Assembly: GCA_030152125.1 (NCBI GenBank)
Contig: JASLIR010000374.1
Coordinates: forward strand, 1 to 17,184
DNA from: Alkanindiges sp.
Lineage (GTDB): Bacteria > Pseudomonadota > Gammaproteobacteria > Pseudomonadales > Moraxellaceae
Direction of reading: 5' to 3'
Length of the DNA: 17,184 bases
Shown: positions 6,977 through 15,427 of the stretch, piece by piece
Numbering within the stretch: position 1 is the stretch's first letter
Layout of the letters: the number at the start of each line of letters is the position of its first letter
Made by a program: the position numbers and the translations under genes
The notes under the pieces: model-generated
Told to the model about the DNA's origin: nothing
The model's database searches: none
What the model saw: the letters and a program-made list of their open reading frames with translations, nothing else

Positions 6977-7456
6977 TCAGGCAATATACTTCACACTCAC
7001 GATTTCATATTCAACTTCACCTTTAGGAGTGTTGATTTTTACTTCATCGCCTTCGCGCTTGCCAACCAGACCACGCGCAATCGGGGAGTTGATGGAAATC
7101 TTGTTAATCTTGTAGTCGGCTTCATCATCGCCTACCAGCTGGTAGCTTTTGCGCTCTTCGGTATCCAGGTTTTCAATTTCAACCGTTACACCAAATACCA
7201 CACGGCCATCCTGTAATAGGGTGGTCACGTCAATTACGTCAGCGGCACCCAGTTTGGCTTCCACTTCCTGAATACGGCCTTCACAAAAGCCCTGCTGCTC
7301 CTTGGCGGCATGGTATTCCGCATTTTCTTTCAGGTCGCCATGCGCACGCGCCTCGGCAATGGCAGCAATAATACGTGGACGGTCCACCGATTTTAACTGT
7401 TGCAATTCTTCTTTAAGTGCCTGTTCACCTTTTGGGGTCATTGGAAAGCGTTGCAT
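6977..7456 (-). CDS. greA: Transcription elongation factor GreA
   Basis: 159 residues, the usual GreA length (E. coli 158). The start at 7456 has AAGGA seven bases upstream; a ten-codon upstream extension is unlikely. Residues 1–75 form the antiparallel coiled coil, with D41 and E44 in GDLKENAEY at the tip, the acids that enter the polymerase secondary channel and help RNA cleavage. The C-terminal half is the FKBP-like globular domain, with the conserved INSPIARGL and the [17 protein letters not shown] ending. GreA rescues backtracked RNA polymerase in the cytoplasm. The gene follows carB but a strong terminator lies between them, so it needs read-through or a promoter inside carB. Confidence 0.97.
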   Translation of the reverse strand: MQRFPMTPKGEQALKEELQQLKSVDRPRIIAAIAEARAHGDLKENAEYHAAKEQQGFCEGRIQEVEAKLGAADVIDVTTLLQDGRVVFGVTVEIENLDTEERKSYQLVGDDEADYKINKISINSPIARGLVGKREGDEVKINTPKGEVEYEIVSVKYIA

Positions 7457-7498
7457 AAAAAAGTCCTTCTCTACGAGAATAATCACCTATGCTGGTTG

Positions 7499-7532
7499 TA
7501 AAAAAAAAGCTCCGCTATCCACTGATAGCGGA
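7499..7532 (-). terminator. Strong intrinsic terminator after carB
   Basis: On the minus strand, TCCGCTATC, a 4-nt loop and GATAGCGGA form a perfect 9-bp stem, followed by GC and a T-run of at least eight. It starts 19 nt past the carB stop and ends about 43 nt before the greA start. Confidence 0.9.
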
Positions 7533-7550
7533 ACCCTTTGCAAGTTTATG

Positions 7551-10500
7551 TTAGATCGATTGCAGGTCTTGCAAGCGATAAACATCCATTGGCAGTTGAA
7601 TACCGATAGCCTGGCATACTGCATCCGCCCCACTTAAAGTGGTGGTGTAATACACTTTGCCCTGCAAGGCACTGCGGCGGATAGAGAACGAATCCTGCTG
7701 TGCCTGTTTACCTTCAGTGGTATTGATAATGAGGTGAATCTCGCCATTTTTCAAGCGGTCAACAATGTGCGGGCGACCTTCGGTCACTTTATTCACACGC
7801 TCACAGGCAATACCCTGTTCTGCCAGCATACGGTGCGTACCACCGGTTGCTACCAGTTTAAAGCCTAGGTCGGTCAACTTTTTGGCTACATCGGCAATGT
7901 GCGGTTTGTCGCTGTCACGTACCGACAGGAAGGCGCGTTTTACTTCGCCATCAACCGGTTTGCCCGGCAGGCGTTCATTACTGCCCAGCACGGCCTTGTA
8001 GAAGGCTTCACCAAAGGTTTTGCCTACACCCATCACTTCACCGGTAGATTTCATCTCTGGCCCAAGAATCGGGTCTACACCCGGGAACTTGGAGAACGGG
8101 AATACTGCTTCTTTCACAGCGTAAAAGTTAGGTACGATTTCAGCGCTAAAGCCCTGTTCTTTCAGGCTCTTGCCCGCCATACAGCGTGCAGCAACCTTGG
8201 CGAGGCTGTTACCGATACACTTGGATACGAACGGTACGGTACGTGATGCACGCGGGTTCACTTCCAGAATGTAAACGTCATTGCCTTTTACCGCAAACTG
8301 TACGTTCATCAGGCCAACCACACCCAGCTCACGCGCCATCGCTACGGTTTGCGCGCGCATTTCGTTCTGGATATCTGCACTCAGCGAGTAGGGTGGCAGT
8401 GAACATGCGGAGTCACCGGAGTGAACGCCAGCCTGTTCGATGTGCTGCATAATGCCGCCAATCACCACATCGGTGCCGTCGGATACACAGTCCACATCCA
8501 CTTCAATCGCATCATCCAGGAAGCGGTCCAGCAGTACGGGGGCTTCGTTAGAGGCTTGTACCGCTTCACGCAGGTAGCGCTTCAGCTCGTCTTCGTTGTA
8601 TACAATTTCCATCGCACGGCCACCCAGTACATAGGATGGGCGTACTACCAGCGGATAGCCAACTTTCTGCGCTTCCAGCAAGCCTTCTTCCGCACTGCGG
8701 ATAATACGGTTTGGTGGCTGACGCAGTTTCAGGCGCTCTACCATTTGCTGGAAGCGTTCACGGTCTTCTGCACGGTCAATCGCATCAGGCGAGGTACCGA
8801 TAATCGGGGTGCCTTCTTCTTCCAGCGCGCGCGCCAGTTTCAGCGGGGTCTGGCCGCCGTACTGTACAATCACGCCTACCGGTTTTTCCTTGCGTACAAT
8901 TTCCAGTACGTCTTCCAGGGTTACCGGTTCAAAGAACAGGCGGTCGGAGGTGTCGTAATCAGTAGATACGGTTTCCGGGTTACAGTTGACCATAATGGTC
9001 TCGTAACCGTCTTCACGCATGGCCAGCGCTGCATGCACACAGCAATAGTCAAATTCGATGCCCTGACCAATACGGTTTGGCCCGCCACCCAGTACCATAA
9101 TCTTTTTACGGTCAGATGGGTTGGCTTCGCACTCGTCTTCATAGGTGGAGTACATATAGGCGGTACCGCTGGCAAATTCAGCCGCACAGGTATCCACACG
9201 CTTGTACACCGGGTTTACACCCAGGTCCCAGCGACGGCGACGCAACTGCTTCTGGCGCACGCCCATCAGCTTGGCAATACGCCAGTCGGACAAGCCCTTG
9301 CGTTTCAGCGCGCGCAGGTTGTCGGCATTCAGGCCACCAAAGCCAAGTTCTTTTACCTGTGCTTCAGTTTTAACAATGTCTTCAATCTGTACCAGGAACC
9401 ATGGGTCGATGGCAGTATATTCAAACACCTGCTCAACGCTCATGCCAAAGCGGAACGCATCGGCGATGTACCAGATACGGTCCGGGCCCGGTACTTTCAG
9501 CTCCAGGCGCAGTTTGTCTTCCACACCTTCGGCGGTTAAGTCCAGCTTTTCATCAAAACCGGTGGCACCTACTTCCAGGCCACGCAGTGCCTTGTGTACT
9601 GATTCCTGGAAGGTACGGCCAATCGCCATCACTTCACCCACAGATTTCATCTGGGTAGTCAGGATTTGTTCAGCCTGCGGGAATTTTTCAAAGTTGAAAC
9701 GCGGAATCTTGGTAACCACGTAGTCAATGGAAGGCTCGAAACTGGCTGGTGTTGCGCCACCAGTGATGTCGTTTTTCAGCTCGTCCAGCGTGTAGCCCAC
9801 TGCCAGCTTGGCGGCAATCTTGGCAATCGGGAAGCCAGTTGCCTTGGAAGCCAGTGCGGATGAACGCGATACACGCGGGTTCATCTCGATCACGACCATA
9901 CGGCCATCAACCGGGTTGATACCAAACTGTACGTTGGAACCACCGGTTTCTACACCGATTTCACGCAGTACCGCTACCGATGCATTACGCATCAGCTGGT
10001 ATTCTTTATCTGTCAGGGTTTGCGCCGGGGCCACGGTAATGGAGTCACCGGTATGCACGCCCATCGGGTCAAAGTTTTCGATGGAACACACGATGATACA
10101 GTTGTCGTTTTTATCACGCACAACTTCCATCTCGTACTCTTTCCAGCCAATCAGCGACTCGTCAATCAGCAGCTGCTTGGTAGGGGAGAGGTCGAAACCG
10201 CGTTCACAGATTTCAATAAACTCTTCGCGGTTATAGGCAATACCACCACCGGAACCGCCCATGGTAAAGGACGGACGGATAATACACGGGAAGCCCATTT
10301 CGGTTTGAATGCTAAAGGCTTCTTCCATGTTGCCGGCTACCGCAGCACGCGGACATTCCAGGCCGATACGGCGCATGGCAAGGTCAAACAGCTTGCGGTC
10401 TTCTGCCATTTCGATGGCGTCTTTGCTGGCGCCAATCAGTTCAACATTGTATTTTTCCAGAACGCCGTGTTCATCCAGTGCCAGCGCACAGTTTAGCGCG

Positions 10501-10781
10501 GTCTGGCCACCCATGGTTGGCAGTACTGCATCCGGGCGTTCTTTTTCAATAATCTGTGCGACGGTTTGCCAGGTGATCGGCTCGATATAAGTAGAGTCGG
10601 CCATGCTGGGGTCGGTCATGATGGTGGCCGGGTTAGAGTTCACCAGAATAACGCGATAACCTTCTTCACGCAGCGCCTTACAGGCCTGTGCACCAGAGTA
10701 GTCAAACTCGCAAGCCTGACCAATTACAATGGGACCAGCACCAATAATCAGGATGCTTTTTATGTCTGTACGTTTAGGCAT
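7551..10781 (-). CDS. carB: Carbamoyl-phosphate synthase large subunit
   Basis: 1076 residues, full length (E. coli 1073). The start at 10781 has AAGGA eight bases upstream. The protein shows two homologous halves: carboxyphosphate domain (about 1–400, with [17 protein letters not shown] and an ATP-grasp), oligomerisation domain (to about 550), carbamoyl-phosphate domain with a second [15 protein letters not shown] and ATP-grasp (to about 935), then a C-terminal MGS-like allosteric domain holding LVATGGTH and NTTEG. CarB makes carbamoyl phosphate from ammonia (tunnelled from CarA), bicarbonate and two ATP, for arginine and pyrimidine synthesis. The MGS domain is where UMP and IMP act in E. 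coli. The start lies 11 nt past the carA stop, so the two are surely cotranscribed. Confidence 0.98.
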   Translation of the reverse strand: MPKRTDIKSILIIGAGPIVIGQACEFDYSGAQACKALREEGYRVILVNSNPATIMTDPSMADSTYIEPITWQTVAQIIEKERPDAVLPTMGGQTALNCALALDEHGVLEKYNVELIGASKDAIEMAEDRKLFDLAMRRIGLECPRAAVAGNMEEAFSIQTEMGFPCIIRPSFTMGGSGGGIAYNREEFIEICERGFDLSPTKQLLIDESLIGWKEYEMEVVRDKNDNCIIVCSIENFDPMGVHTGDSITVAPAQTLTDKEYQLMRNASVAVLREIGVETGGSNVQFGINPVDGRMVVIEMNPRVSRSSALASKATGFPIAKIAAKLAVGYTLDELKNDITGGATPASFEPSIDYVVTKIPRFNFEKFPQAEQILTTQMKSVGEVMAIGRTFQESVHKALRGLEVGATGFDEKLDLTAEGVEDKLRLELKVPGPDRIWYIADAFRFGMSVEQVFEYTAIDPWFLVQIEDIVKTEAQVKELGFGGLNADNLRALKRKGLSDWRIAKLMGVRQKQLRRRRWDLGVNPVYKRVDTCAAEFASGTAYMYSTYEDECEANPSDRKKIMVLGGGPNRIGQGIEFDYCCVHAALAMREDGYETIMVNCNPETVSTDYDTSDRLFFEPVTLEDVLEIVRKEKPVGVIVQYGGQTPLKLARALEEEGTPIIGTSPDAIDRAEDRERFQQMVERLKLRQPPNRIIRSAEEGLLEAQKVGYPLVVRPSYVLGGRAMEIVYNEDELKRYLREAVQASNEAPVLLDRFLDDAIEVDVDCVSDGTDVVIGGIMQHIEQAGVHSGDSACSLPPYSLSADIQNEMRAQTVAMARELGVVGLMNVQFAVKGNDVYILEVNPRASRTVPFVSKCIGNSLAKVAARCMAGKSLKEQGFSAEIVPNFYAVKEAVFPFSKFPGVDPILGPEMKSTGEVMGVGKTFGEAFYKAVLGSNERLPGKPVDGEVKRAFLSVRDSDKPHIADVAKKLTDLGFKLVATGGTHRMLAEQGIACERVNKVTEGRPHIVDRLKNGEIHLIINTTEGKQAQQDSFSIRRSALQGKVYYTTTLSGADAVCQAIGIQLPMDVYRLQDLQSI

Positions 10782-10792
10782 GTGAGCTTTCC

Positions 10793-11938
10793 TTAGTTAG
10801 TGGCTTTGGATTTTTCGATTAATTCAATGAAGTAATCGAACAGTGGGGCGCAGTCGTGCGGGCCAGGGCTGGCTTCCGGGTGACCCTGGAAGCTGAAGGC
10901 CGGGCGGTCAGTACGCTCAATACCCTGGTTGGTGCCATCAAACAGTGAACGATGGGTTACTTTCAGGGTTGCTGGCAGGCTTTGTTCATCCACCGCAAAA
11001 CCGTGGTTCTGCGAGGTAATCATCACCGTACCATCAGCCAGGTTTTGTACCGGGTGGTTGGCACCGTGGTGACCATGCGGCATTTTTACCGTATTGGCAC
11101 CGGAGGCCAGCGCCAGAATCTGGTGACCCAGGCAAATACCAAACACCGGAATACTGGTGCTTTCAATAATCTGTTTTACCGCAGCAATGGCATAGTCACA
11201 GGCAGCCGGGTCGCCGGGGCCGTTAGACAGGAAGATACCGTCCGGGTTGAGTGCCAGCACCTGTTCAGCAGGCGTTTGCGCAGGCACTACTGTCAGGCGG
11301 CAGCCACGGTCGGCCAGCATTCTTAGAATATTGGTTTTTACGCCGTAATCGTAAGCCACAATGTTGTATTTCAGCGCTGGCTTGCTAAAGCCTGAACCCA
11401 GACCCCATGAACCTTCGGTCCATTCAAAACCGTCCGGGTCGCAGCATACCTTGGCCAGGTCCAGCCCGTTCAAGCCACCAAAGGCGCGTGCCTGTTGTAG
11501 TGCTTCTTCATCAGTAATATTTTCACCAGCCAGGATACAGCCGTTTTGTGCGCCTTTTTCGCGCAGGATACGGGTCAGCTTGCGGGTGTCGATATCGGCA
11601 ATGGCCACTACATTGTGCTTGACCAGATAGTCAGACAGGGAGGCATTGGAGCGGAAGTTACTGGCGATTAAAGGCAGGTCGCGAATAATCAGGCCATTGG
11701 CCCATACTTTATGAATACGGCCGGATTCGCTGTCTTCCTCATTGGTACCCGTGTTACCAATATGAGGATAGGTGAGGGTAATTAACTGCTGGGCATAACT
11801 GGGATCAGTCAGCATTTCCTGATAGCCAGTCATGGCCGTGTTGAATACGACTTCACCGGTCGTACTACCCGTAGCGCCGATTGATGTTCCGCGGAAGATC
11901 GTACCATCGGCGAGGGCTAATATAGCTGGGGTGCGCAA
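10793..11938 (-). CDS. carA: Carbamoyl-phosphate synthase small (glutaminase) subunit
   Basis: 381 residues. The start is a TTG at 11938, with AGGAG seven bases upstream; the protein begins [11 protein letters not shown] as in relatives, and no better ATG is nearby. The N-terminal half is the CPSase small-chain domain; residues about 190–381 are a class I glutamine amidotransferase with nucleophile C269 (GICLGHQ) and H353 and E355 (GHPEAS), at the same numbers as E. coli. It releases ammonia from glutamine and passes it to CarB. The unusual start codon, with a short leader ORF reading across it in another frame, suggests that translation as well as transcription is limited. Confidence 0.97.
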   Translation of the reverse strand: MRTPAILALADGTIFRGTSIGATGSTTGEVVFNTAMTGYQEMLTDPSYAQQLITLTYPHIGNTGTNEEDSESGRIHKVWANGLIIRDLPLIASNFRSNASLSDYLVKHNVVAIADIDTRKLTRILREKGAQNGCILAGENITDEEALQQARAFGGLNGLDLAKVCCDPDGFEWTEGSWGLGSGFSKPALKYNIVAYDYGVKTNILRMLADRGCRLTVVPAQTPAEQVLALNPDGIFLSNGPGDPAACDYAIAAVKQIIESTSIPVFGICLGHQILALASGANTVKMPHGHHGANHPVQNLADGTVMITSQNHGFAVDEQSLPATLKVTHRSLFDGTNQGIERTDRPAFSFQGHPEASPGPHDCAPLFDYFIELIEKSKATN

Positions 11939-12026
11939 ACCTAAGCTCCTGAGCTTGAAACCACAAAATAGGGTTGTAAAAAAGCGAGTAGACGTACCAA
12001 TAGAAAAGGCGGTGTCTGGGTAACAC
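11865..12026 (-). CDS. Candidate leader ORF of carAB (53 codons)
   Basis: A GTG at 12026 follows AAGGAGG after only two bases (short spacing, which may make initiation weak). The ORF runs through the terminator hairpin and the carA start in a different frame, ending inside carA at 11865. Its first part reads [18 protein letters not shown], with many Phe, Tyr and Leu codons over a T-rich stretch. An in-frame TAA lies ten codons before the GTG, so no upstream start is hidden. The position and the overlap with the terminator recall the pyrBI leader peptide. It could also be chance; only the placement supports it. Confidence 0.35.
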   Translation of the reverse strand: MLPRHRLFYWYVYSLFYNPILWFQAQELRFAHPSYISPRRWYDLPRNINRRYG

Positions 12027-12047
12027 GGCCTCCTTGAGTCTGCTCGC
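11978..12047 (-). terminator. Terminator (attenuator) hairpin in the carAB leader
   Basis: GCGAGCAGAC (complement of 12038–12047) pairs with GTCTACTCGC (complement of 11984–11993), one mismatch, followed at once by six Ts (11978–11983). The 44-nt loop holds an inner hairpin (AGGCCGTGT with ACACCGCCT, one mismatch, 12007–12031) that includes part of the leader ORF ribosome site. It lies between the carA promoter and the carA start, where only a regulated terminator makes sense. Confidence 0.7.
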
Positions 12048-12063
12048 TTGAAATTAACCGCAT

Positions 12064-12092
12064 ATTGTACGGATGCGCGCGCTAAAAGTCTA
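12064..12092 (-). promoter_or_regulatory. Promoter of carAB
   Basis: On the minus strand, TAGACT (complement of 12087–12092), 17 nt, then TACAAT (complement of 12064–12069). A transcript would start near 12057, giving a leader of about 120 nt before the TTG of carA that contains the leader ORF and attenuator. Confidence 0.6.
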
Positions 12093-12174
12093 TGTAAAGG
12101 CGCAAGGTTTTACAGTTTTGTTGCTAAGCTTATTCTACAGTGTATGAAAGCGCCGGTTTTGATCGTCTGGTCAG

Positions 12175-12317
12175 AAAAAATAGTCTGCTTAAACGGGGAT
12201 TAAGCAGAACTTTGGGCTTATTGCACAAAGCCTGTACTGTTTACAGGAGCTTACATAGTGCTAAAACCAGAAATGCAAGGGCTTAACTTATCAAAATTTT
12301 GTATAAAATAGACACAA
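12175..12317 (-). ncRNA. Candidate small RNA upstream of carAB
   Basis: On the minus strand, a TATAAT (complement of 12324–12329) is followed by about 110 nt without an ORF, then a perfect 9-bp hairpin (TCTGCTTAA, 7-nt loop, TTAAGCAGA, 12184–12208) and six Ts at 12175–12180. No good -35 is visible. The hairpin could instead be a protein-binding site. The 12093–12490 gap otherwise shows no gene. Confidence 0.25.
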
Positions 12318-12490
12318 TAAATCATTATATGTCACATTTAAAAAGTAAGTTTTGTGGCGTATGTTAGACAAGTCAATGATTTGTGTTTGCAACAATAGGT
12401 TAAGATGGCGGGCGGTAGATGCTTCATATACAGCGCTACTGCCTGACCTTTATATTTAAAAATGTTTACCCGAATGAGGAGTTTAGACTG

Positions 12491-12886
12491 ATGAGCGATA
12501 ATAAACTGGATGACCTAAAGAATCAGGCGACCAATCTGGCTGACCAGGCCAAGCAAAAAGCAGGTGAATTAAAGGCTGACGGCGAGGCAAAGCTGGAAAC
12601 CCTGAAAACTGATGCAAAGTCTACTGCAGAAACCTTAAAGGCAGATGCCCAGGCTGCGCTGGATAAAGCCAAGACTACTTTAAACGACCAGTCACAGGCG
12701 GCACAGGAAAAATTTGAACAGCTGAAAACCGAGGCCAACCATAAACTGGATGAAGCCAAAGAGAAGCTGACCGAGTTAAAACAGGACGCCACTGAAAAGC
12801 TGGACGAACTGAAAACTCAGGCTAATACCAAGCTGGAAGAAGCCAAAAAGGCTGCGACTGAAGCCTGGAATAAGCTAAAAGGATAA
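12491..12886 (+). CDS. Ala/Lys/Glu-rich amphipathic-helix protein (LEA/apolipoprotein-like), first paralogue
   Basis: 131 residues from the ATG at 12491; GAGGAG lies nine bases upstream, so I reject the longer frame that begins at 12419. There is no signal peptide and no Cys. Nearly the whole protein is one long run of heptad- or 11-residue-like units (LKTDAKSTAETLKADAQ, LDEAKEKLTELKQDA), with Leu or Ala every three or four residues and Lys and Glu between, so it is either a coiled coil or an amphipathic helix. The single Trp is near the end (AWNKLKG). It resembles LEA-type desiccation/osmotic-stress proteins and apolipoprotein A/E-like repeats, but the match may only reflect composition. The downstream gene at 13082 has the same start and end pattern. 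Confidence 0.75.
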   Translation: MSDNKLDDLKNQATNLADQAKQKAGELKADGEAKLETLKTDAKSTAETLKADAQAALDKAKTTLNDQSQAAQEKFEQLKTEANHKLDEAKEKLTELKQDATEKLDELKTQANTKLEEAKKAATEAWNKLKG

Positions 12887-12932
12887 TGTGCTAAGGCACC
12901 TTTTCTTTTTCCGATACAATGCAAACTCAAGG

Positions 12933-12959
12933 AAGCACCTCATTTGTAGGTGCTTTTTT
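12933..12959 (+). terminator. Intrinsic terminator after the first helix-repeat gene
   Basis: AAGCACCT, a 7-nt loop, AGGTGCTT and a continuing T-run to 12959 form a perfect 8-bp stem, 46 nt past the stop. The two paralogues are thus separate transcription units. Confidence 0.85.
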
Positions 12960-13081
12960 GTAACTAAACTGAAATTACCATTAATCGTAATTAAATAATT
13001 GTCGGACAGTTTTGCCATTGCTTTTAAAATTTTATGGCATATTTAGCCATGTGCAAACAACTTAACTGTGGGAGAGAGACC

Positions 13082-13510
13082 ATGACTGATTCAAAAATTG
13101 AAGAGCTGAAACAAGAAGCGGTAGAACAAATTACTGAAGCGAAAGAAGCTGTTGAAGCGACTATTGAAGAAGCCAAACAGGTTACTTCTAGTGCTAAAGA
13201 GCGTATTGAAGCTCAGGCTGCTGCTGCCGGTGAAAAAATTCAGAAAAACGTTGCTGAACTGCAAACTGAAGTGAATGCGCGTGTTTCGCATGCTAAAGAA
13301 CAGTTCACCAAAACTAAAGGTAGTGTTACAACTTTGTTAACTACCCTGAAAACTGAGTTGACCACCACCCTGAATGCATTGTTTACTGATGCTCAAGGTG
13401 CTTTGGTTGAAGTTAAAGGCATTCTGTTAAAAACCAAAAGCGATGCTCTGGTTAAACTGACTGCTTCCAAGAGCACTACTGTAGAAGCGTTCAAAAGCTT
13501 TAAAGGCTAA
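13082..13510 (+). CDS. Amphipathic-helix protein, second paralogue
   Basis: 142 residues from the ATG at 13082, with GGGAG seven bases before it; the longer frame from 13034 is rejected. The N-terminal half is Glu/Ala/Lys-rich (SKIEELKQEAVEQITEAKEAVEATIEEAKQ) like its neighbour, while the C-terminal half is Thr/Leu-rich and more hydrophobic (GSVTTLLTTLKTELTTTLNALF), perhaps able to lie on a membrane. It starts MTDSKIEELKQEA against MSDNKLDDLKNQA next door and ends AFKSFKG against AWNKLKG, so the two are duplicates that have diverged. A stress-protectant or membrane-associated role is inference only. Confidence 0.75.
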   Translation: MTDSKIEELKQEAVEQITEAKEAVEATIEEAKQVTSSAKERIEAQAAAAGEKIQKNVAELQTEVNARVSHAKEQFTKTKGSVTTLLTTLKTELTTTLNALFTDAQGALVEVKGILLKTKSDALVKLTASKSTTVEAFKSFKG

Positions 13511-13606
13511 TTGACCGACAGTGCTGCTTTAGGAATATAAGTACAGGCTGTTTGTCAGCCTGTCACATAATAATGATGAGACATGTTGTTTTTTTGCGCT
13601 TTAATG

Positions 13607-13643
13607 GCAGGCTTACCCTTTTTCAAGCCTGCTTTTTTTTTTT
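13607..13643 (+). terminator. Intrinsic terminator after the second helix-repeat gene
   Basis: GCAGGCTT, a 10-nt loop, AAGCCTGC and eleven Ts (13633–13643). A first hairpin without a T-run (ACAGGCT/AGCCTGT, 13543–13563) precedes it. Confidence 0.9.
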
Positions 13644-13767
13644 GCTTAAAATTTGTCACTAAAATTTCATGCATATCTGCTATACCCTGCCCGTAGTAGT
13701 GTGGCTGTTTTAGGGCATTACTGCTATGGTTTTAACGATGACAGTAATAGGGTGGCACAGAGGCGTT

Positions 13768-13992
13768 ATGCAGCAAAAAATTCACGTCGGGGACAATAAA
13801 GCAGGGCAGGTTGTGCTTAAAAAAGTGCTGAGTGCCTGTTTGCTGCTACTGCTGAGTATGCTGCTCATCATGCTGGTCTTTGCGGTTGCCGGGCAAGTGC
13901 TGGATATTTTTTCGATGCATCCACCGAAAATAAGCGAGTGCCTGAATGGTGGGGGCACCTGGTTTTATGAGTTAAATGGTTGTAGTGATTAG
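13768..13992 (+). CDS. Small one-pass membrane protein of unknown function
   Basis: 74 residues from the ATG at 13768, preferred because GAGG lies just before it; starts at 13726 or 13738 lack a ribosome site but would keep the frame. A short polar N-terminus with Lys, then one long hydrophobic segment (LSACLLLLLSMLLIMLVFAVAG), is followed by a short tail with two Cys: SECLNGGGTWFYELNGCSD. A Cys–(GGxW)–Cys tail of this type is seen in small hypothetical membrane proteins; the pair could form a disulphide if the tail is periplasmic. No function is known to me. Confidence 0.55.
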   Translation: MQQKIHVGDNKAGQVVLKKVLSACLLLLLSMLLIMLVFAVAGQVLDIFSMHPPKISECLNGGGTWFYELNGCSD

Positions 13993-14103
13993 CACCAGGC
14001 AACGTCCACATGCGGTACCAAAATAATTATTTCCCGTTCCTGCTGTATGCTTTTAGGATTTGGTGTATGGCTGATCTAGCTGTGACGCCAGCTTGAGCTG
14101 TTT

Positions 14104-15273
14104 ATGAATGAATTATTGCGACAGCGCGCCTTGTACAGCCAGGGGCTGGCAACCCGGTATCCCTTTGGTGCTGGCGTGGCTGCAACCCGCTGTGCGATTG
14201 AGCATCTGGGTTATATCCAGATTGATACCTTGTCGGTAGTAGAGCGTGCGCATCATCATGTCTTGTGGAATCGGGTTGAGGGCTATGAGCAGAGCCACCT
14301 GAATACCCTGATCCGGCAAAAGCATATCTTTGAATACTGGTTTCACGCGGCATCCTACCTTCCTGTTCGCGACTATCGTTATGTACTGGCACAGATGGAC
14401 ACGGTGCGGCGGGGCGAAAATCGATATTTCAGCCATGGTGACAAGCACCTGATGAATGAGATTATGGCGCAGGTGAAAGCAGAAGGTGAAATACGCCTGC
14501 GTGATATTGCAAAGGGCAGCAAGGCGCATAGCGGTGAATGGTGGAACCTTGGGCCGGGACGACGTTCGGTAGAGCAGCTGTTCATGCAGGGTGATTTAAT
14601 GGTATGCGCCCGCAATGGCATGCAAAAAAGCTACGCCCTGCCGGAACATTGTTTGCCGGATGATGTTGATATGAGCATGCCGTCAATCGCAGAGTATGCA
14701 CTATATCTGTTTAACACCACACGCAGGGCGCATGGGGTGTTTAGCTGGAAGCAACTGCTGCACCTGAAGGCAGGAAAAGACTTGCGCGATGCCATGCGCG
14801 AGATTGTCCACGCGCAAATAGCGGCTGGTAGCATTATAGTGTTTGATTATATTAATCACACCAAGGGGCAAACCTTGTATGTTGATGCCACCGTACTGGA
14901 ACAGCCTCCGCTGGTCACGCCAGTTATAAAGATTCTTTCGCCTTTTGATAACCTGATTATCCACCGCGACCGCCTAAGTTTGCTGTTCGGCTTTGAATAC
15001 CGTATGGAGTGCTATGTGGCAGCGTCCAAGCGGGTATTTGGCTATTTTTGCCTGCCTGTGCTGTATGGCGATCGCTTTATTGGCCGGATGGACTGCAAGG
15101 CACATCGTGCTACGCAAGCCTTTGAAGTGATAAGCCTGCACCTGGAGCAGGGGCAGCTGGACTGGGAAACATTGTTGCCGCTGTTGGCCAGTGAGTTAGA
15201 GCGCTTTGCCGTGTTTAATGGCTGCCTGCTGCCGCAGGAAAATGCCATGGCCGTTCTGCGCAGGTTTATTTAA
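14104..15273 (+). CDS. ycaQ: YcaQ/AlkX-family winged-helix DNA glycosylase
   Basis: 389 residues, a little shorter than E. coli YcaQ. The family marks (HTH_42, PF06224) are all present: GYIQIDTLSVVERAHHHVLWNRV, EYWFHAASYLP, then the C-terminal LSPFDNLIIHRDRLSLLFGFEYRMECYV with GRMDCKAHR. Q39-I-D41 is the QxD catalytic motif typical of the YcaQ/AlkX branch, which unhooks interstrand crosslinks and removes alkylated bases, as opposed to the QxQ of AlkZ. It would act on DNA in the cytoplasm. The ATG at 14104 has only a weak GAG nearby. It stands alone, between the small membrane protein gene and the ars operon. Confidence 0.88.
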   Translation: MNELLRQRALYSQGLATRYPFGAGVAATRCAIEHLGYIQIDTLSVVERAHHHVLWNRVEGYEQSHLNTLIRQKHIFEYWFHAASYLPVRDYRYVLAQMDTVRRGENRYFSHGDKHLMNEIMAQVKAEGEIRLRDIAKGSKAHSGEWWNLGPGRRSVEQLFMQGDLMVCARNGMQKSYALPEHCLPDDVDMSMPSIAEYALYLFNTTRRAHGVFSWKQLLHLKAGKDLRDAMREIVHAQIAAGSIIVFDYINHTKGQTLYVDATVLEQPPLVTPVIKILSPFDNLIIHRDRLSLLFGFEYRMECYVAASKRVFGYFCLPVLYGDRFIGRMDCKAHRATQAFEVISLHLEQGQLDWETLLPLLASELERFAVFNGCLLPQENAMAVLRRFI

Positions 15274-15375
15274 GTGGTGTGGCTGATTTAAGCCCATCCG
15301 GTAACTGATGCAGCAAGCATGCGGTTTTAATGTTGCTTGCCACTATCAGCAGTGGCAGGTCCAGCAATTGTCATC

Positions 15376-15395
15376 AAACTTTCACTTGAAAGTTT
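15376..15395. promoter_or_regulatory. 9-bp inverted repeat over the ars -35 region
   Basis: AAACTTTCA and TGAAAGTTT are perfect inverted copies around CT. It covers the -35 (15386–15391) and shares its last four bases with the larger palindrome. It may be a second repressor site. Confidence 0.5.
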
Positions 15396-15413
15396 CCATA
15401 TTTCAATTATTAT
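15386..15413 (+). promoter_or_regulatory. Promoter of the ars operon
   Basis: TTGAAA (15386–15391), 16 nt, TATTAT (15408–15413). The predicted first base is about 15419–15421, which is the ATG of the fusion gene itself (15420). No ribosome site precedes that ATG, so the transcript is probably leaderless. Confidence 0.65.
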
Positions 15414-15427
15414 TGAAATATGGAAAC
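15392..15427. promoter_or_regulatory. Probable ArsR operator, 16-bp perfect palindrome
   Basis: GTTTCCATATTTCAAT (15392–15407) and ATTGAAATATGGAAAC (15412–15427) are perfect inverted copies with a TATT centre. The centre is the first part of the -10, and the right arm contains the start codon, so a bound dimer would block polymerase. Autoregulation by the ArsR domain encoded next is inferred from the ArsR family. Confidence 0.75.

Noticed and set aside
8421..9539. Long plus-strand open frame (372 codons) opposite carB
   Set aside because: It is the antisense of a highly conserved carB region and encodes no recognisable protein; long antisense frames are common opposite such genes.
15313..15356. 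Two hairpins (GCAAGCA/TGCTTGC and GCCACT/AGTGGC) between the glycosylase gene and the ars promoter
   Set aside because: They have no T-runs and are short; they may end the glycosylase mRNA, but the sequence does not establish a terminator.
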